From the NCBI GenBank assembly GCA_004010935.1, contig CP026511.1:4712001-4776000 (forward strand): 64,000 nucleotides of DNA, written 5' to 3'. The first letter of the stretch is position 1; each line of letters starts with the position of its first letter. The notes under the pieces were generated by a model. The model did not search any database and was not told the origin of the DNA. It was given only the letters and a program-made list of their open reading frames with translations. The DNA is from Pseudomonadaceae bacterium SI-3. GTDB taxonomy: Bacteria; Pseudomonadota; Gammaproteobacteria; Pseudomonadales; Pseudomonadaceae. The translations under genes were made by a program, and so were the position numbers. Below are positions 15,192-24,067 of the stretch, one piece after another.

Positions 15192-17447
15192 GTGGCATCC
15201 ATCGAAGATCAAGACATGCTCGCCAAGGCCATTGCCCAATGCGGCGATGAGCCCATCCATATCCCCGGCAGCATTCAGCCCCACGGCTTTCTGCTGGTGC
15301 TTAGCGAGCCAAAACTGACGATTACCCAGGCCAGCGAAAACGTTCGTGAATGGCTTGGCGTCGATGCGCAAATGCTACTGGGTCAGCCTCTGACGGAACT
15401 CATCGGTGACTGCGGCTTTGCCGAAGGGCTCGCCAGTCTGACTGACGATGACCACAATCCCTTTCATCTGCGAGACATCAATTTCAACCTGCCTGGCCGA
15501 AGCAACCATCCGCCGCTGGCTCTTATGGCGCACCGTTACCACGGCAAGCTGATCGTCGAATTCGAATCAGCCGGCAGCCCAGGCGCGGCATACGACAAGC
15601 TATACCCCTTGATGCGCACTTTCGTCGTGCAGCTGCAGGAGGCGCAAGACCTTCAATACATCTGCCAACTGGCCGTTGATGAGGTCAAGCGCATCACCGG
15701 GTTCGGTCGGGTCAAAGCCTATCGGTTCGACGCCCAGGGCAACGGCCATGTGTTGGCAGAACAGGCTGACGAAGGTTATCCGCATTATCTGGGCCTGTGC
15801 TTTCCCGCCTCGGATATCCCGCCACAGGCACGCCAACTCTACTGCAACAACCTGATCCGCGTGATCCAGGACGCCAATTACAAACCCTCTCCGGTGGTAC
15901 CCACGCTCACCCCCGACGGAGAGCCGCTGGACCTGAGTTTCGCCTCGTTGCGCAGCGTGTCGCCGGTTCACCTGCAATACATGCGCAACATGGGCACGCT
16001 GGCTTCGATGTCGATCTCCATCGTCATTCAGGGGCGCCTGTGGGGTCTGATCTCCTGCCACGATGCCAGGCCTCGCCAGGTCAACTACCAGACCCGAACA
16101 GCCTGCGAACTCCTTGGGCGCATTATGTCGCTGCAAATCGAAGCCAAGGAAGCAGCAACCCTGGCGCAGCGCAAGCTCGAACTCCGACGGCAGATCGTCG
16201 AAATGCTCTCGTCAATGGCCGACCGCGACAGCGTTATTGAAGGCTTCAAGTGCCTGCCGAAGGTCGTACTGGATTTCGCCGGTGCGGTCGGTAGCGCCAT
16301 CGTCTCCGGCGAACACTCCGAACCGGTGGGCGAAACGCCGCCGGCAGCCTTACTGGTGCGACTCACTCATTGGCTATCCCAGCAGCGCGACCAGCTGGTG
16401 TTCAGCACTGACTGCGTCAGCCGAGATGTACCGGCTATCCCCGAACTGGCCGAGCACTGCGCCGGCTTGCTGGCGATTTCCATTTCCCGACTGCACCCCC
16501 ATTACCTGATCTGGTTCCGACGCGAACAGATCAAGACGGTCAATTGGGCCGGTCAGCCAGAGAAACGCATCGACAGTCAGGGCACCCTCTCTCCACGCCA
16601 CAGCTTCGCAAGCTGGCAGGAGACCGTACGCGGCTATGCCTCACCTTGGCAGCAAGTAGAGTTGGAGGGCGCGCTGGAGCTGCGTACCGCGGTGCTCGGT
16701 ATCGTTCTGCGCAAGGCAGAAGAAATGGCCCAGCTGGCGGGCGAGCTGCGCGAAAGTAACAAGGAACTGGAGTCGTTTTCATACAGCGTTTCGCACGACC
16801 TGCGGGCGCCGTTGCGGCATATTGCCGGGTACGCCGAGCTGCTCGGTGAGCTTGAAGGCAGCAAGCTCAGCGAACGTGGCCTGCGCTTTCTGGACAATAT
16901 CGGCGATGCGGCCCGATTTGCAGGAACCCTCGTCGACAACTTGCTGAGCTTTTCCCAGATGGGCCGCGCCGCGCTGCGCTTGTCCGATGTGAATCTTTCC
17001 GCGCTGGTTGAATCCATTCGTCAGGAAATGGCACCGGACTGCGACGGCCGCGAAATAGAATGGCAGGTTCATCCCCTGCCTATCGTGGTCGCCGACGCTG
17101 CTTTCATCCACATGGCGTTGCGCAACCTGATCTCGAACGCGATCAAGTACAGCCGCAAACGCGAGCGCGCGATCATCGAAATCGGCGCCGAAGAGCGCGC
17201 TGAAGAGATCATCGTCTACGTTCGCGACAACGGCGTGGGCTTCAACATGCAATACGCCAACAAACTGTTCGGCGTCTTTCAGCGCCTGCATCGCATGGAA
17301 GAATTCGAAGGCACCGGGATTGGTCTGGCCAGCGTGCGCCGAATCATCGAACGCCATGATGGTCAGGTCTGGGCCAATGGCGAGGTCAACCAGGGCGCAA
17401 CCTTCTTCTTTTCGCTCCCCAGACTTACCTACGCGTCACCCATTTAG
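15192..17447 (+). CDS. bphP: Bacteriophytochrome histidine kinase
   Basis: A 751-residue red/far-red photoreceptor, PAS-GAF-PHY-HisKA-HATPase. The biliverdin-attaching cysteine is Cys17 in QCGDEPIHIPGSIQPHG. The GAF domain carries the PASDIPPQAR motif with Asp208, the residue that contacts the chromophore. The kinase core has SYSVSHDLRAPLRHI with phospho-His535, then N box NLISNAIKYS and G boxes DNGVGF and GTGIGLA. It starts at GTG 15192 behind CAGGAGAA. The response regulator follows 13 bases after its stop, and the heme oxygenase for its chromophore is the last gene of the same run. Light would set its autophosphorylation. Confidence 0.93.
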   Translation: MASIEDQDMLAKAIAQCGDEPIHIPGSIQPHGFLLVLSEPKLTITQASENVREWLGVDAQMLLGQPLTELIGDCGFAEGLASLTDDDHNPFHLRDINFNLPGRSNHPPLALMAHRYHGKLIVEFESAGSPGAAYDKLYPLMRTFVVQLQEAQDLQYICQLAVDEVKRITGFGRVKAYRFDAQGNGHVLAEQADEGYPHYLGLCFPASDIPPQARQLYCNNLIRVIQDANYKPSPVVPTLTPDGEPLDLSFASLRSVSPVHLQYMRNMGTLASMSISIVIQGRLWGLISCHDARPRQVNYQTRTACELLGRIMSLQIEAKEAATLAQRKLELRRQIVEMLSSMADRDSVIEGFKCLPKVVLDFAGAVGSAIVSGEHSEPVGETPPAALLVRLTHWLSQQRDQLVFSTDCVSRDVPAIPELAEHCAGLLAISISRLHPHYLIWFRREQIKTVNWAGQPEKRIDSQGTLSPRHSFASWQETVRGYASPWQQVELEGALELRTAVLGIVLRKAEEMAQLAGELRESNKELESFSYSVSHDLRAPLRHIAGYAELLGELEGSKLSERGLRFLDNIGDAARFAGTLVDNLLSFSQMGRAALRLSDVNLSALVESIRQEMAPDCDGREIEWQVHPLPIVVADAAFIHMALRNLISNAIKYSRKRERAIIEIGAEERAEEIIVYVRDNGVGFNMQYANKLFGVFQRLHRMEEFEGTGIGLASVRRIIERHDGQVWANGEVNQGATFFFSLPRLTYASPI

Positions 17448-17460
17448 TACGGGACTCTAA

Positions 17461-17946
17461 ATGCTCAAACCGATTCTGCTGGTAGAGGACAATCCACACG
17501 ATCTCGAGCTGACCTTGGTTGCGCTCGAGCGCAGCCAGTTGGCCAATGACGTGATTGTCATGCGTGATGGTGCCGATGCGCTGGATTACCTGCTCCGCCG
17601 CGGCGATCACGCCGAACGCGCCGATGGCAACCCAGCCGTGCTCCTGCTGGACCTGAAGCTGCCCAAGGTCGACGGGCTGGAGGTGCTGAAGACCGTACGC
17701 GACACGCCTGATCTACGCAGTATCCCAGTGGTGATGCTCACCTCCTCTCGTGAAGAGCCCGATCTGGTCAGGGCTTATGAACTCGGAGTGAACGCTTACG
17801 TGGTCAAGCCGGTCGAATTCCGAGATTTCGTCGCCGCCATCTCCGATCTGGGGATTTTCTGGGCCGTGCTAAACGAGCCGCCACCCGGATCGCTGCGGTT
17901 GCAGCGCCAACTTCGGGATCGCAAGAGCAGCGAGGAGCCGAGCTAG
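17461..17946 (+). CDS. CheY-like response regulator, phytochrome partner
   Basis: A 161-residue stand-alone receiver. Acidic residues lie in LVEDNPHD, the phosphoacceptor is Asp64 in LLLDLKLPKVDG, and the conserved Lys is in VVKPVEF. It has no DNA-binding domain. The long loop after the first helices (LLRRGDHAERADGNPAVLLL) is typical of the Rcp1-type regulators paired with phytochromes. It starts 13 bases after bphP, so it is almost certainly its cognate partner. The phosphate may pass on to the hybrid kinase encoded next. Confidence 0.9.
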   Translation: MLKPILLVEDNPHDLELTLVALERSQLANDVIVMRDGADALDYLLRRGDHAERADGNPAVLLLDLKLPKVDGLEVLKTVRDTPDLRSIPVVMLTSSREEPDLVRAYELGVNAYVVKPVEFRDFVAAISDLGIFWAVLNEPPPGSLRLQRQLRDRKSSEEPS

Positions 17947-18014
17947 AACGCTCATGCTTAAGGCTCCTAAGCAGAACTCCTTTCAAGTAGTGCGGTATCC
18001 GCGACAGGATGGTT

Positions 18015-20417
18015 ATGCCGGCGACAACACCTATCTGCGTCCTGTTTGTTGAAGACAGCCCGCACGACGCTGAACTGGCGCTCGTCACGCTCGAAAGGAG
18101 CGGCTACACCGTCGATAGCGAAGTGGTTTTCGACCACGCGGGGGTTGTCGAAGCCTTGCAACGTCGCTCCTTCGATCTGATTCTTTCTGACTTCATTCTC
18201 CCCGGTTATTCCGGCAGCCTGGTATTGCAGGAAGCCAGGCAGCTCGCACCCGAAACCCCCTTTATCTTCCTATCCGGCGTATTCGGTGAAGAGCATGCTG
18301 TAAACATGATGCGCTCAGGTGCGGTCGACTATGTGCTCAAGCAGAACCTGGGATTTCTGCCGAAGGCAGTCGAGCGGGCCCTCAGCGAGGTGCAGGAACG
18401 GCGCGGGCGCTTGCGCGCAGAAGAAGCGTTGCGTGAGGTCGAGGTAAGGGCCCGATTGGCAATCGATGCTGCCGGGCTCGGCATGTGGGATTACGAACCA
18501 CAAAACGGCACGATGATCCTGGACCGGCGCTGTCGGAGCATGTTCGGCTTGCCGGGCGAGGCGCCGGTGAACATCCAGGTATTCGAGTCGCTGTGCCACC
18601 CCGACGACTTGCAGCGTATGCGCGAGCATATCTGGGACGCCATCAGCACCGACGATGGCGACAAGGAATACACCACCGACTATCGGATCATGCTTGAGTG
18701 CGGCCAGGTCCGCTGGTTCGAAACACGCGGTCAGGCGTTTTTTGAAGACGGACTGTGTAAACGCTTCATCGGTGTAGTGATGGACGTGACCGAGCAGCGG
18801 CTGGCGACCGAAGCGCTCAAGCGCATGAACGAAACCTTGGGTGAGCGGGTGGAAGAGCGCACCCGGGAACGTGACCGCACCTGGGAGCTGTCCAGAGACC
18901 TGCTTGCCGTCATGCGGTTCGACACCACCGTGGTTGCGCTCAACCCCGCCTGGGAAGAAGCGCTTGGCTGGCCGCGTGAACAGCTGCTCAATACGCCGTT
19001 GTGGTCGCTGGTTCATACCGATGACCTCACAGCGACTCACGCAGAAACCGAACGGATTCGCAGCGGCAACGTCACCGACCGTTTCGTCAACCGCATGCAA
19101 CATTGCGATGGCAGCTACCGCTGGCTGTCCTGGACTGCGGTACCGGAGGCGGGAATGATGTACGCCGCCGCGCGCGACATCACCAGCGAAATTGCAGCGG
19201 TGGACAAGCTCGCTGCGGCCAACCGGGAATTGACCGAACAGATCAAAGAGCGCGAGCGCATCGAAGCCACCCTGCAGCAGATGCAACGGCTCGAGGCGGT
19301 TGGCCAGCTTACGGCGGGCGTCGCACATGACTTCAACAATCTGCTGACGGTGATCCTGACCAGCGCCAGCTTCCTCAAGAATGATCTGGAACGAGGCGCG
19401 CCACTGGCTAAATCGCTCAGCCGCCTGCAGTACATTCAGGAATCCGGCGAACGCGGCGCAACCCTGACCAGTCAGCTGCTTGCGTTCGCTCGCAGACAGC
19501 AACTCGCCCCCAAAGCTGTGGACCTGAACGACACACTGGTCGGTCTCTTGAGCCTGTTGCACAGCACCCTTGGCGGTTCCGTGACCATCGAAACCGACAC
19601 CCGTGCCGGGCTCTGGCACGCGCTGGTCGACCCTACACAGATCGAGATGATCATCCTCAATCTCGCCATCAACGCACGCGACGCCATGGGCTCCGGCGGC
19701 TGCCTCACGCTGCGTACCGACAACGCGGTGATTACCGCACCAGCGGAGCGGGCCGAAGAACCTGGGCCAGGGGAGTACGTCGTCCTCTCGGTGAAGGACA
19801 CCGGTTCAGGCATGAGCGACGAGGTGCTGCAAAAAGCTTTCGAGCCCTTCTTCACGACCAAGGAAGTGGGCAAAGGCTCAGGGCTCGGTTTGGCGCAAGT
19901 GTTCGGTTTCGCCAAGCAATCCGGTGGCGGAGCGCGCATCGAGACTGAGCTGGGCGTCGGTACCACAGTGATGGTCTATCTGCCTCGAGTGACCGCACCG
20001 GAACGCAGCCTCGGCGTCCCGGACCATGAGCTGGGCACGCCCGTCGACGACGCCTCGCATAAAGTGCTGCTGGTCGACGACGATCACGCCGTGCGCGAAG
20101 TAACCGCACAGATGCTGAGCAATCTAGGCTACGCAGTGGTTCAGGCTGACGGTGGTCGTATGGCCTTGGAGATGCTCGAACAGGGCGCGGCGGTGGATCT
20201 GCTGCTCGCAGATTTCGCCATGCCAGGCATGAACGGGGGTGAACTCGCCCGTGCAGTCTCGTCTCGCTATCCCAAGCTGCCCGTGGTGTTCATCACCGGG
20301 TACGCCGAGCTTGGCGAACTGGGTATGGGTAGCTCGACCATCATCCAAAAGCCCTTTCGTGAAGAACACTTGGTGCGAAAGCTGAGCATGGTTCTGAAAG
20401 AAAGCAGCTCGGCCTGA
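18015..20417 (+). CDS. Hybrid sensor kinase: REC-PAS-PAS-HisKA-HATPase-REC
   Basis: An 800-residue cytoplasmic hybrid kinase with no membrane segments. The N-terminal receiver has phospho-Asp59 (LILSDFILPGYSG). PAS domains follow (RLAIDAAGLGMWDYEPQNG; TVVALNPAWEEALGWPREQL). The kinase H box is QLTAGVAHDFNNLLTV with His438, and a C-terminal receiver has Asp733 (LLLADFAMPGMNG). The front receiver may accept phosphate from the neighbouring phytochrome, making a relay. I chose ATG 18015, six bases after ACAGG; ATG 18009 abuts that site. Its stop overlaps the heme oxygenase start (TGATG). Confidence 0.88.
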   Translation: MPATTPICVLFVEDSPHDAELALVTLERSGYTVDSEVVFDHAGVVEALQRRSFDLILSDFILPGYSGSLVLQEARQLAPETPFIFLSGVFGEEHAVNMMRSGAVDYVLKQNLGFLPKAVERALSEVQERRGRLRAEEALREVEVRARLAIDAAGLGMWDYEPQNGTMILDRRCRSMFGLPGEAPVNIQVFESLCHPDDLQRMREHIWDAISTDDGDKEYTTDYRIMLECGQVRWFETRGQAFFEDGLCKRFIGVVMDVTEQRLATEALKRMNETLGERVEERTRERDRTWELSRDLLAVMRFDTTVVALNPAWEEALGWPREQLLNTPLWSLVHTDDLTATHAETERIRSGNVTDRFVNRMQHCDGSYRWLSWTAVPEAGMMYAAARDITSEIAAVDKLAAANRELTEQIKERERIEATLQQMQRLEAVGQLTAGVAHDFNNLLTVILTSASFLKNDLERGAPLAKSLSRLQYIQESGERGATLTSQLLAFARRQQLAPKAVDLNDTLVGLLSLLHSTLGGSVTIETDTRAGLWHALVDPTQIEMIILNLAINARDAMGSGGCLTLRTDNAVITAPAERAEEPGPGEYVVLSVKDTGSGMSDEVLQKAFEPFFTTKEVGKGSGLGLAQVFGFAKQSGGGARIETELGVGTTVMVYLPRVTAPERSLGVPDHELGTPVDDASHKVLLVDDDHAVREVTAQMLSNLGYAVVQADGGRMALEMLEQGAAVDLLLADFAMPGMNGGELARAVSSRYPKLPVVFITGYAELGELGMGSSTIIQKPFREEHLVRKLSMVLKESSSA

Positions 20418-20959
20418 TGGACAGTGTGCGAAATCGTCTACGCGCAGCCACCGCGCTTCAGCATGAACGCGTCGACGCTGCCTTTTCGGCCTATCAGCTG
20501 GATCAGACCGATGGCTACCGAGCCTTTCTACAGGCCCATGCGCAAGTGCTCATCCCGTTAGAACTCACGCTGGAGCAGGCGGGCATCGAAACGATGCTCA
20601 ATGACTGGTCCCAGCGCAGCAGGCGTCAGGCATTGCTTGCAGATCTGCAGGCGTTGGGCTGTACGGAACCTAATTCAGCGCAGGCTGACACAGCCCCCTC
20701 ATCCGGTTGGTGCTGGGGCGCAGCTTACGTCATTGAAGGGTCTCGCCTGGGTGGACGCGTACTGGCGCGACGCGTGGCAGAAGCCAACCCCTCCGCCCCG
20801 CTACGCTATCTAAGTCACGGCAACGCAACGCCGTTTTGGCCGAGCTTTCTTCACGAGCTGGAACAGCAGGCAGGGGCCTGCGATTGGTCCGAGGTGCTGG
20901 CCGGTGCGCATGCATCCTTCGAATGCTTCCTGAGCGCAGCCCGGTCGAACAGGCCGTAA
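20417..20959 (+). CDS. bphO: Biliverdin-producing heme oxygenase
   Basis: A 180-residue bacterial heme oxygenase that opens haem to biliverdin, the chromophore of the phytochrome encoded three genes upstream. The proximal haem ligand is His16 (ATALQHERVDAAF), and the distal helix has WGAAYVIEGSRLGGRVL with the flexible glycines. The start ATG overlaps the preceding stop as TGATG, so it is translated with the hybrid kinase. In most Pseudomonas bphO lies directly before bphP; here it is at the far end of the operon. A strong terminator follows two bases after its stop. Confidence 0.9.
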   Translation: MDSVRNRLRAATALQHERVDAAFSAYQLDQTDGYRAFLQAHAQVLIPLELTLEQAGIETMLNDWSQRSRRQALLADLQALGCTEPNSAQADTAPSSGWCWGAAYVIEGSRLGGRVLARRVAEANPSAPLRYLSHGNATPFWPSFLHELEQQAGACDWSEVLAGAHASFECFLSAARSNRP

Positions 20960-20960
20960 A

Positions 20961-20990
20961 AGCAGAAAAGCCCTTTCGGGCTTTTCTGCT
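20961..20990 (+). terminator. Rho-independent terminator of the phytochrome operon
   Basis: A perfect inverted repeat with 13-base arms (AGCAGAAAAGCCC and its complement) and a TTTC loop, two bases after the bphO stop. The arms carry A-run/T-run ends (AAAA...TTTT), so the structure can work in both directions. It marks the right end of the ordinary chromosome before the metal island. Confidence 0.8.
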
Positions 20991-21622
20991 TACGTGGTGG
21001 TTTACAAATAATTCTGACAATTTCAGCCCCTTGGATCAGGGGCTGGGCCCGCTTTGAAGTTAGCATTGAGATAATAATATTTCGACAATTCGCATGGTGA
21101 GAACGATTAGATGCAGGATTTTTGCCAAAATATTCTGACAAATCTCAACACCCAAAGAGCGTAAACGGTTGGCTACCAGAATTTCCCGCCAGAGTAAGCT
21201 CACTACGGTAAGCAGTTTCGCGGGATTCGGATGCACCCGCTCTGAGGCCAGCGAGTGTTTACGATCAGCTCGCAAATCGTCTGCTGGGTCTGTTCTTCGG
21301 AATCGCGCCGGATGATAAACCTTCCACCGTTGCAGATTTTGTCATCGTAGGGCCACGCTTCGAAGGCTGCTTCCTCGCATCACTTGAATATTCTAGCGTC
21401 TGTTACTCCACAGGCCTTCGCTGTACACATACCGACCCATGTCATGGCGATTTGCTGGTCACTTAGGAGCTCGGGCTTCGACCTGCGGACCTCCTTCATT
21501 CCTCCCGCAGCCTCGGGGTACGCAAACATCCCACCGAATTTCGTCACGCCATGCTTGAAGTTGAAAGTATTGATATCATATGGACCAAAATGTCTAAACA
21601 CTGACCTTAGAGGTAATGATAA
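20991..21622. other. Gene-poor junction between core genome and metal island
   Basis: About 630 bases with no gene I can support. Base use becomes more A/T-rich after 21,004. An open frame from about 21,210 to 21,466 on the plus strand reads like protein (SVYDQLANRLLGLFFGIAPD) but has no good start and could be a decayed gene end. No tRNA gene, direct repeat or integrase was seen that would show how the island entered. Confidence 0.4.
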
Positions 21623-21985
21623 ATGTCCCGACTGGCAGAGTACCGTAAACTGGAAGAGCAATTGAAGTCGCAAATGGCCGAACTTGAGGCCATGAGAAAC
21701 GACAAGAGCCTTAAAAAGGATATGGAATTTGAAGATAAGCTTCGCTCGCTGATGGGTGAATACAGCATTACTCTACCTAGTTTGATCAATATTCTTGACC
21801 CGCAGTTTGGGACTCGTCGCGCTCCGGTTCAGCAAGGCCCGACACCACGCCGTGCTCGTCAGGTCAAGACATACAAGAACCCTCACAGCGGTGAAATAGT
21901 TGCGACCAAAGGTGGCAATCACAAGGTCCTGAAAGGCTGGAAAGCAGAATATGGAACGGATGAGGTCGAAAGCTGGATCCAGTGA
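21623..21985 (+). CDS. MvaT/MvaU-type H-NS-like xenogeneic silencer
   Basis: A 120-residue nucleoid protein. The N-terminal coiled coil (MSRLAEYRKLEEQLKSQMAE) mediates oligomerisation. The C-terminal AT-hook-like part (TYKNPHSGEIVATKGGNHKV, then LKGWKAEYGTDEVESWIQ) matches MvaT/MvaU. These Pseudomonas H-NS analogues coat A/T-rich acquired DNA and silence it. Length is normal for the family. It stands alone at the left border of the metal island, so it may be an island-borne paralogue rather than the housekeeping copy. Confidence 0.85.
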   Translation: MSRLAEYRKLEEQLKSQMAELEAMRNDKSLKKDMEFEDKLRSLMGEYSITLPSLINILDPQFGTRRAPVQQGPTPRRARQVKTYKNPHSGEIVATKGGNHKVLKGWKAEYGTDEVESWIQ

Positions 21986-22155
21986 TAGCTTAGATCCCTC
22001 TGGTTTCAATAAGAGATCTAATTAAGGCCTCTTAAGTTACGCATGAATATGCATTGGCCGATCCGCCGAGCAGCACAAAGCAGTACGCCACGGATTAGCA
22101 GAGGTGGCCCGCTAGTTATATTGGCCATATCGCAAATCGCTAAATAGCGTGATTT

Positions 22156-22836
22156 TTAAAAGCCTGGCGCCTCGATCAGATAGCCCATTCCGCGAGCAGT
22201 TTGTATCAGCTTCGGCTCGAACTCATCATCAATCTTTGCCCTTAACCGGCGTACCGCCACCTCGATTACATTGGTATCGCTATCGAAGTTCATGTCCCAT
22301 ACTTGGGAGGCGATAAGTGACTTTGAGAGCACTTCCCCGCGACGCCTAAGCAATAGCTCAAGAAGTGCGAATTCCTTTGCAGTTAGGTCTATGCGTTTCC
22401 CCGATCGCGTAACCCGTCGTCTCAGCAAGTCCATCTCAAGGTCGAGGAGCTTGAGTATCGTTTGGTTGGGAGCATGGCTGCCGCGGCGAAGCAGCGTGCG
22501 TATCCTGGCAAGCAGTTCGGAGAAAGCAAACGGCTTGATGAGATAATCATCAGCGCCCAACTCCAATCCCTTTACTCGATCCTGAACCCCGTCTCGGGCG
22601 GTAAGGAATAGCACTGGAACGTCATTACCGGCAGCGCGGACATTCTTTAAAACCTGCCACCCATCCAAGCCAGGCATCATCACATCTAAGATGAGCAGGT
22701 CGTATTCCCCGTGAAGCGCATGCTGAGCAGCATCAGTCCCGTTCTCTACTCGATCGACAGTGAAGCCGGCCTCCGTGAGCCCCTGCTGTAGGTAGGTGCC
22801 TGTTTTCGGCTCGTCTTCAGCAACAAGAAGCTTCAT
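22156..22836 (-). CDS. copR: Heavy-metal response regulator CopR
   Basis: A 226-residue OmpR-family regulator. The receiver has EDE at residues 7-9, phospho-Asp51 ([13 protein letters not shown]) and the switch Lys in LIKPFAF. The winged-helix output contains [20 protein letters not shown] and [20 protein letters not shown]. It matches the CopR/CusR/CzcR heavy-metal group. ATG 22836 has GCAGGAG seven bases upstream. Its sensor copS is not adjacent but 11 kb away (34,020-35,393). A copy of the recurring TTACA-N4-TGTAA box lies 61 bases upstream, suggesting autoregulation. It is divergent from the ptrA-like gene, as in P. aeruginosa. Confidence 0.9.
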   Translation of the reverse strand: MKLLVAEDEPKTGTYLQQGLTEAGFTVDRVENGTDAAQHALHGEYDLLILDVMMPGLDGWQVLKNVRAAGNDVPVLFLTARDGVQDRVKGLELGADDYLIKPFAFSELLARIRTLLRRGSHAPNQTILKLLDLEMDLLRRRVTRSGKRIDLTAKEFALLELLLRRRGEVLSKSLIASQVWDMNFDSDTNVIEVAVRRLRAKIDDEFEPKLIQTARGMGYLIEAPGF

Positions 22837-22896
22837 AAGGTACTCCTGCAAGCATTTAGAACAGTGTGGCGGTTGTCGGTCCTTGCATCCAGTACC

Positions 22897-22910
22897 TTAC
22901 AGAAACGTAA
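22897..22910. promoter_or_regulatory. Metal-regulator box upstream of copR
   Basis: TTACAGAAACGTAA matches the recurring palindrome TTACA-N4-TGTAA with one mismatch. It is centred about 67 bases upstream of the copR start. Confidence 0.6.
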
Positions 22911-23125
22911 TGCTCGCATCATCTGTCTGACAGCTTCTAGCGTTAACGTCTACACCAGCAGTTGCCCCCACACTCTGCTTTTTGGCCATTTCCATGCTCC
23001 TTTGGCCTATTGGCGCCTTGATGGCGCCTTTTTTTTTGCATGCTGGAACAGAACCTATTTACAGCAGGTAAAGATGCCATACACGCAACCTGCGCTTTCG
23101 CTTGTACTCACTTCTTCTGCGTTAC

Positions 23126-23139
23126 TGACGAAACCGTAA
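23126..23139. promoter_or_regulatory. Degenerate metal-regulator box upstream of the ptrA-like gene
   Basis: TGACGAAACCGTAA matches TTACA-N4-TGTAA with three mismatches. It lies 115 bases before the ATG of the PtrA-like protein gene, in the copR-ptrA divergent region. Confidence 0.4.
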
Positions 23140-23253
23140 TGTTTCGATCAGGTTTCTGACAGGGACACTCGGTTAGCTTACACACAAGCCCAAGCCTCTG
23201 TTAATGGAGCTGCGCTGGGTCTCCCGTATCTTCGTAAACAAAGGTAAAAAGTC

Positions 23254-23463
23254 ATGAAACTTTTCAAATCCCTTTCTGTACTGCTCGCCATCGCAGCAAG
23301 CTCTTCCTATGCAATGGCAGAAGGTGGTGGTGATCGTACCTTTGCTCGTATGGAGCAGGCTCGCCAAGTAGCGATCGCTAGTTATCAGGCTGACCAGAAC
23401 GACCAAGCCCAGGAGCTAGCCGCGAAGGAAACTTCAGCGAAGCACGCTCATGCTAATTGCTGA
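23254..23463 (+). CDS. ptrA: PtrA-like small periplasmic copper-response protein
   Basis: A 69-residue protein. A signal peptide (MKLFKSLSVLLAIAASSSYA) is followed by MAEGGGDRTFARMEQAR, the N-terminal signature of the PtrA family. The short tail has His residues and a terminal Cys (HAHANC). In P. aeruginosa, ptrA lies beside copRS and is strongly copper-induced; it has been linked to type III secretion control, although a periplasmic copper-tolerance role fits better with its signal peptide. Two more proteins with the same AE-G-x-R signature are encoded at 36,038 and 52,704 in this window. Confidence 0.75.
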   Translation: MKLFKSLSVLLAIAASSSYAMAEGGGDRTFARMEQARQVAIASYQADQNDQAQELAAKETSAKHAHANC

Positions 23464-24067
23464 AGCGAAACCGTACGCAGATTTGACTGCGCAGCTCTTA
23501 ACTGTGGCAGCTTCTGCGATGTTATAGCTGCCACGGTGCTGGTATAGGCAGAAATGTTTGTAGAACCGGCGAAGCCGTTATAGCTACTTCGAACCATGGC
23601 TCGTCAAAAACCTAACCTAATATCTTCGCACCGAGCAGACCAAGTTTATACTGGCTAGTAGGTTACAACCCTCTTGAGCGGCTAAGATTTGATAATTATC
23701 CAATCTCATGAGGCCTTCTAGACTGCCCGCAAAGCCTGGAAAGATCCGCTGAAAAGCAGTGAATGAGCAACAAACTGCTAATGAACTGCTAGATTATGGC
23801 CGGACCTTTTTAGCGGCTCTTATCCAGCCCGCGGTTTAAGTAAAGCCAGCTAAAGTGACCGGAACTCTGATCGCAGACGTTTTCGGGGCGCTTTAAACTT
23901 ACAAAAATGTAATCACGCGTTTTTCTTCGGCATGCCATATTTACGAATAATGGCGAGTCGCTTGATAAGACAGACCGTGCGCGAGCTTCTAAGATCGATT
24001 AACGCTGGCAACACCAACCCTAAAGGCTGGTTTCGGCTTGGCTCCTTAGCTTGATTGGAACGTACAC
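23464..24067. other. Spacer holding the copA promoter region
   Basis: About 600 bases without a gene. It contains a 9-base-arm hairpin (23,504-23,534, no U-tract), a possible end signal for the ptrA-like message, and the metal box at 23,899. The rest is A/T-richer than neighbouring genes. No small open frame with a ribosome site convinced me. Confidence 0.4.
23899..23912. promoter_or_regulatory. Metal-regulator box upstream of copA
   Basis: TTACAAAAATGTAA is a perfect match to TTACA-N4-TGTAA, followed by TC as in several other copies. It is 155 bases upstream of the copA ATG and probably drives the copA-copB-cytochrome operon through CopR. Confidence 0.7.

Noticed and set aside
21210..21466. 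Protein-like open frame (contains VADFVIVGPRFEG)
   Set aside because: No usable start codon with a ribosome site and no family recognised; kept only as a possible gene relic in the spacer entry.
20991..21622. tRNA or integrase attachment site at the left island border
   Set aside because: No cloverleaf, CCA end or direct repeat was recognised, so no att site is claimed.
21384..21665. Open plus-strand frame of 93 codons before the mvaT-like gene
   Set aside because: Overlaps the mvaT-like start in another frame, has no ribosome site, and its composition is not protein-like.
23504..23534. Hairpin with 9-base arms after the first PtrA-like gene
   Set aside because: No U-tract and a long loop, so I do not call it a terminator; mentioned in the spacer entry.
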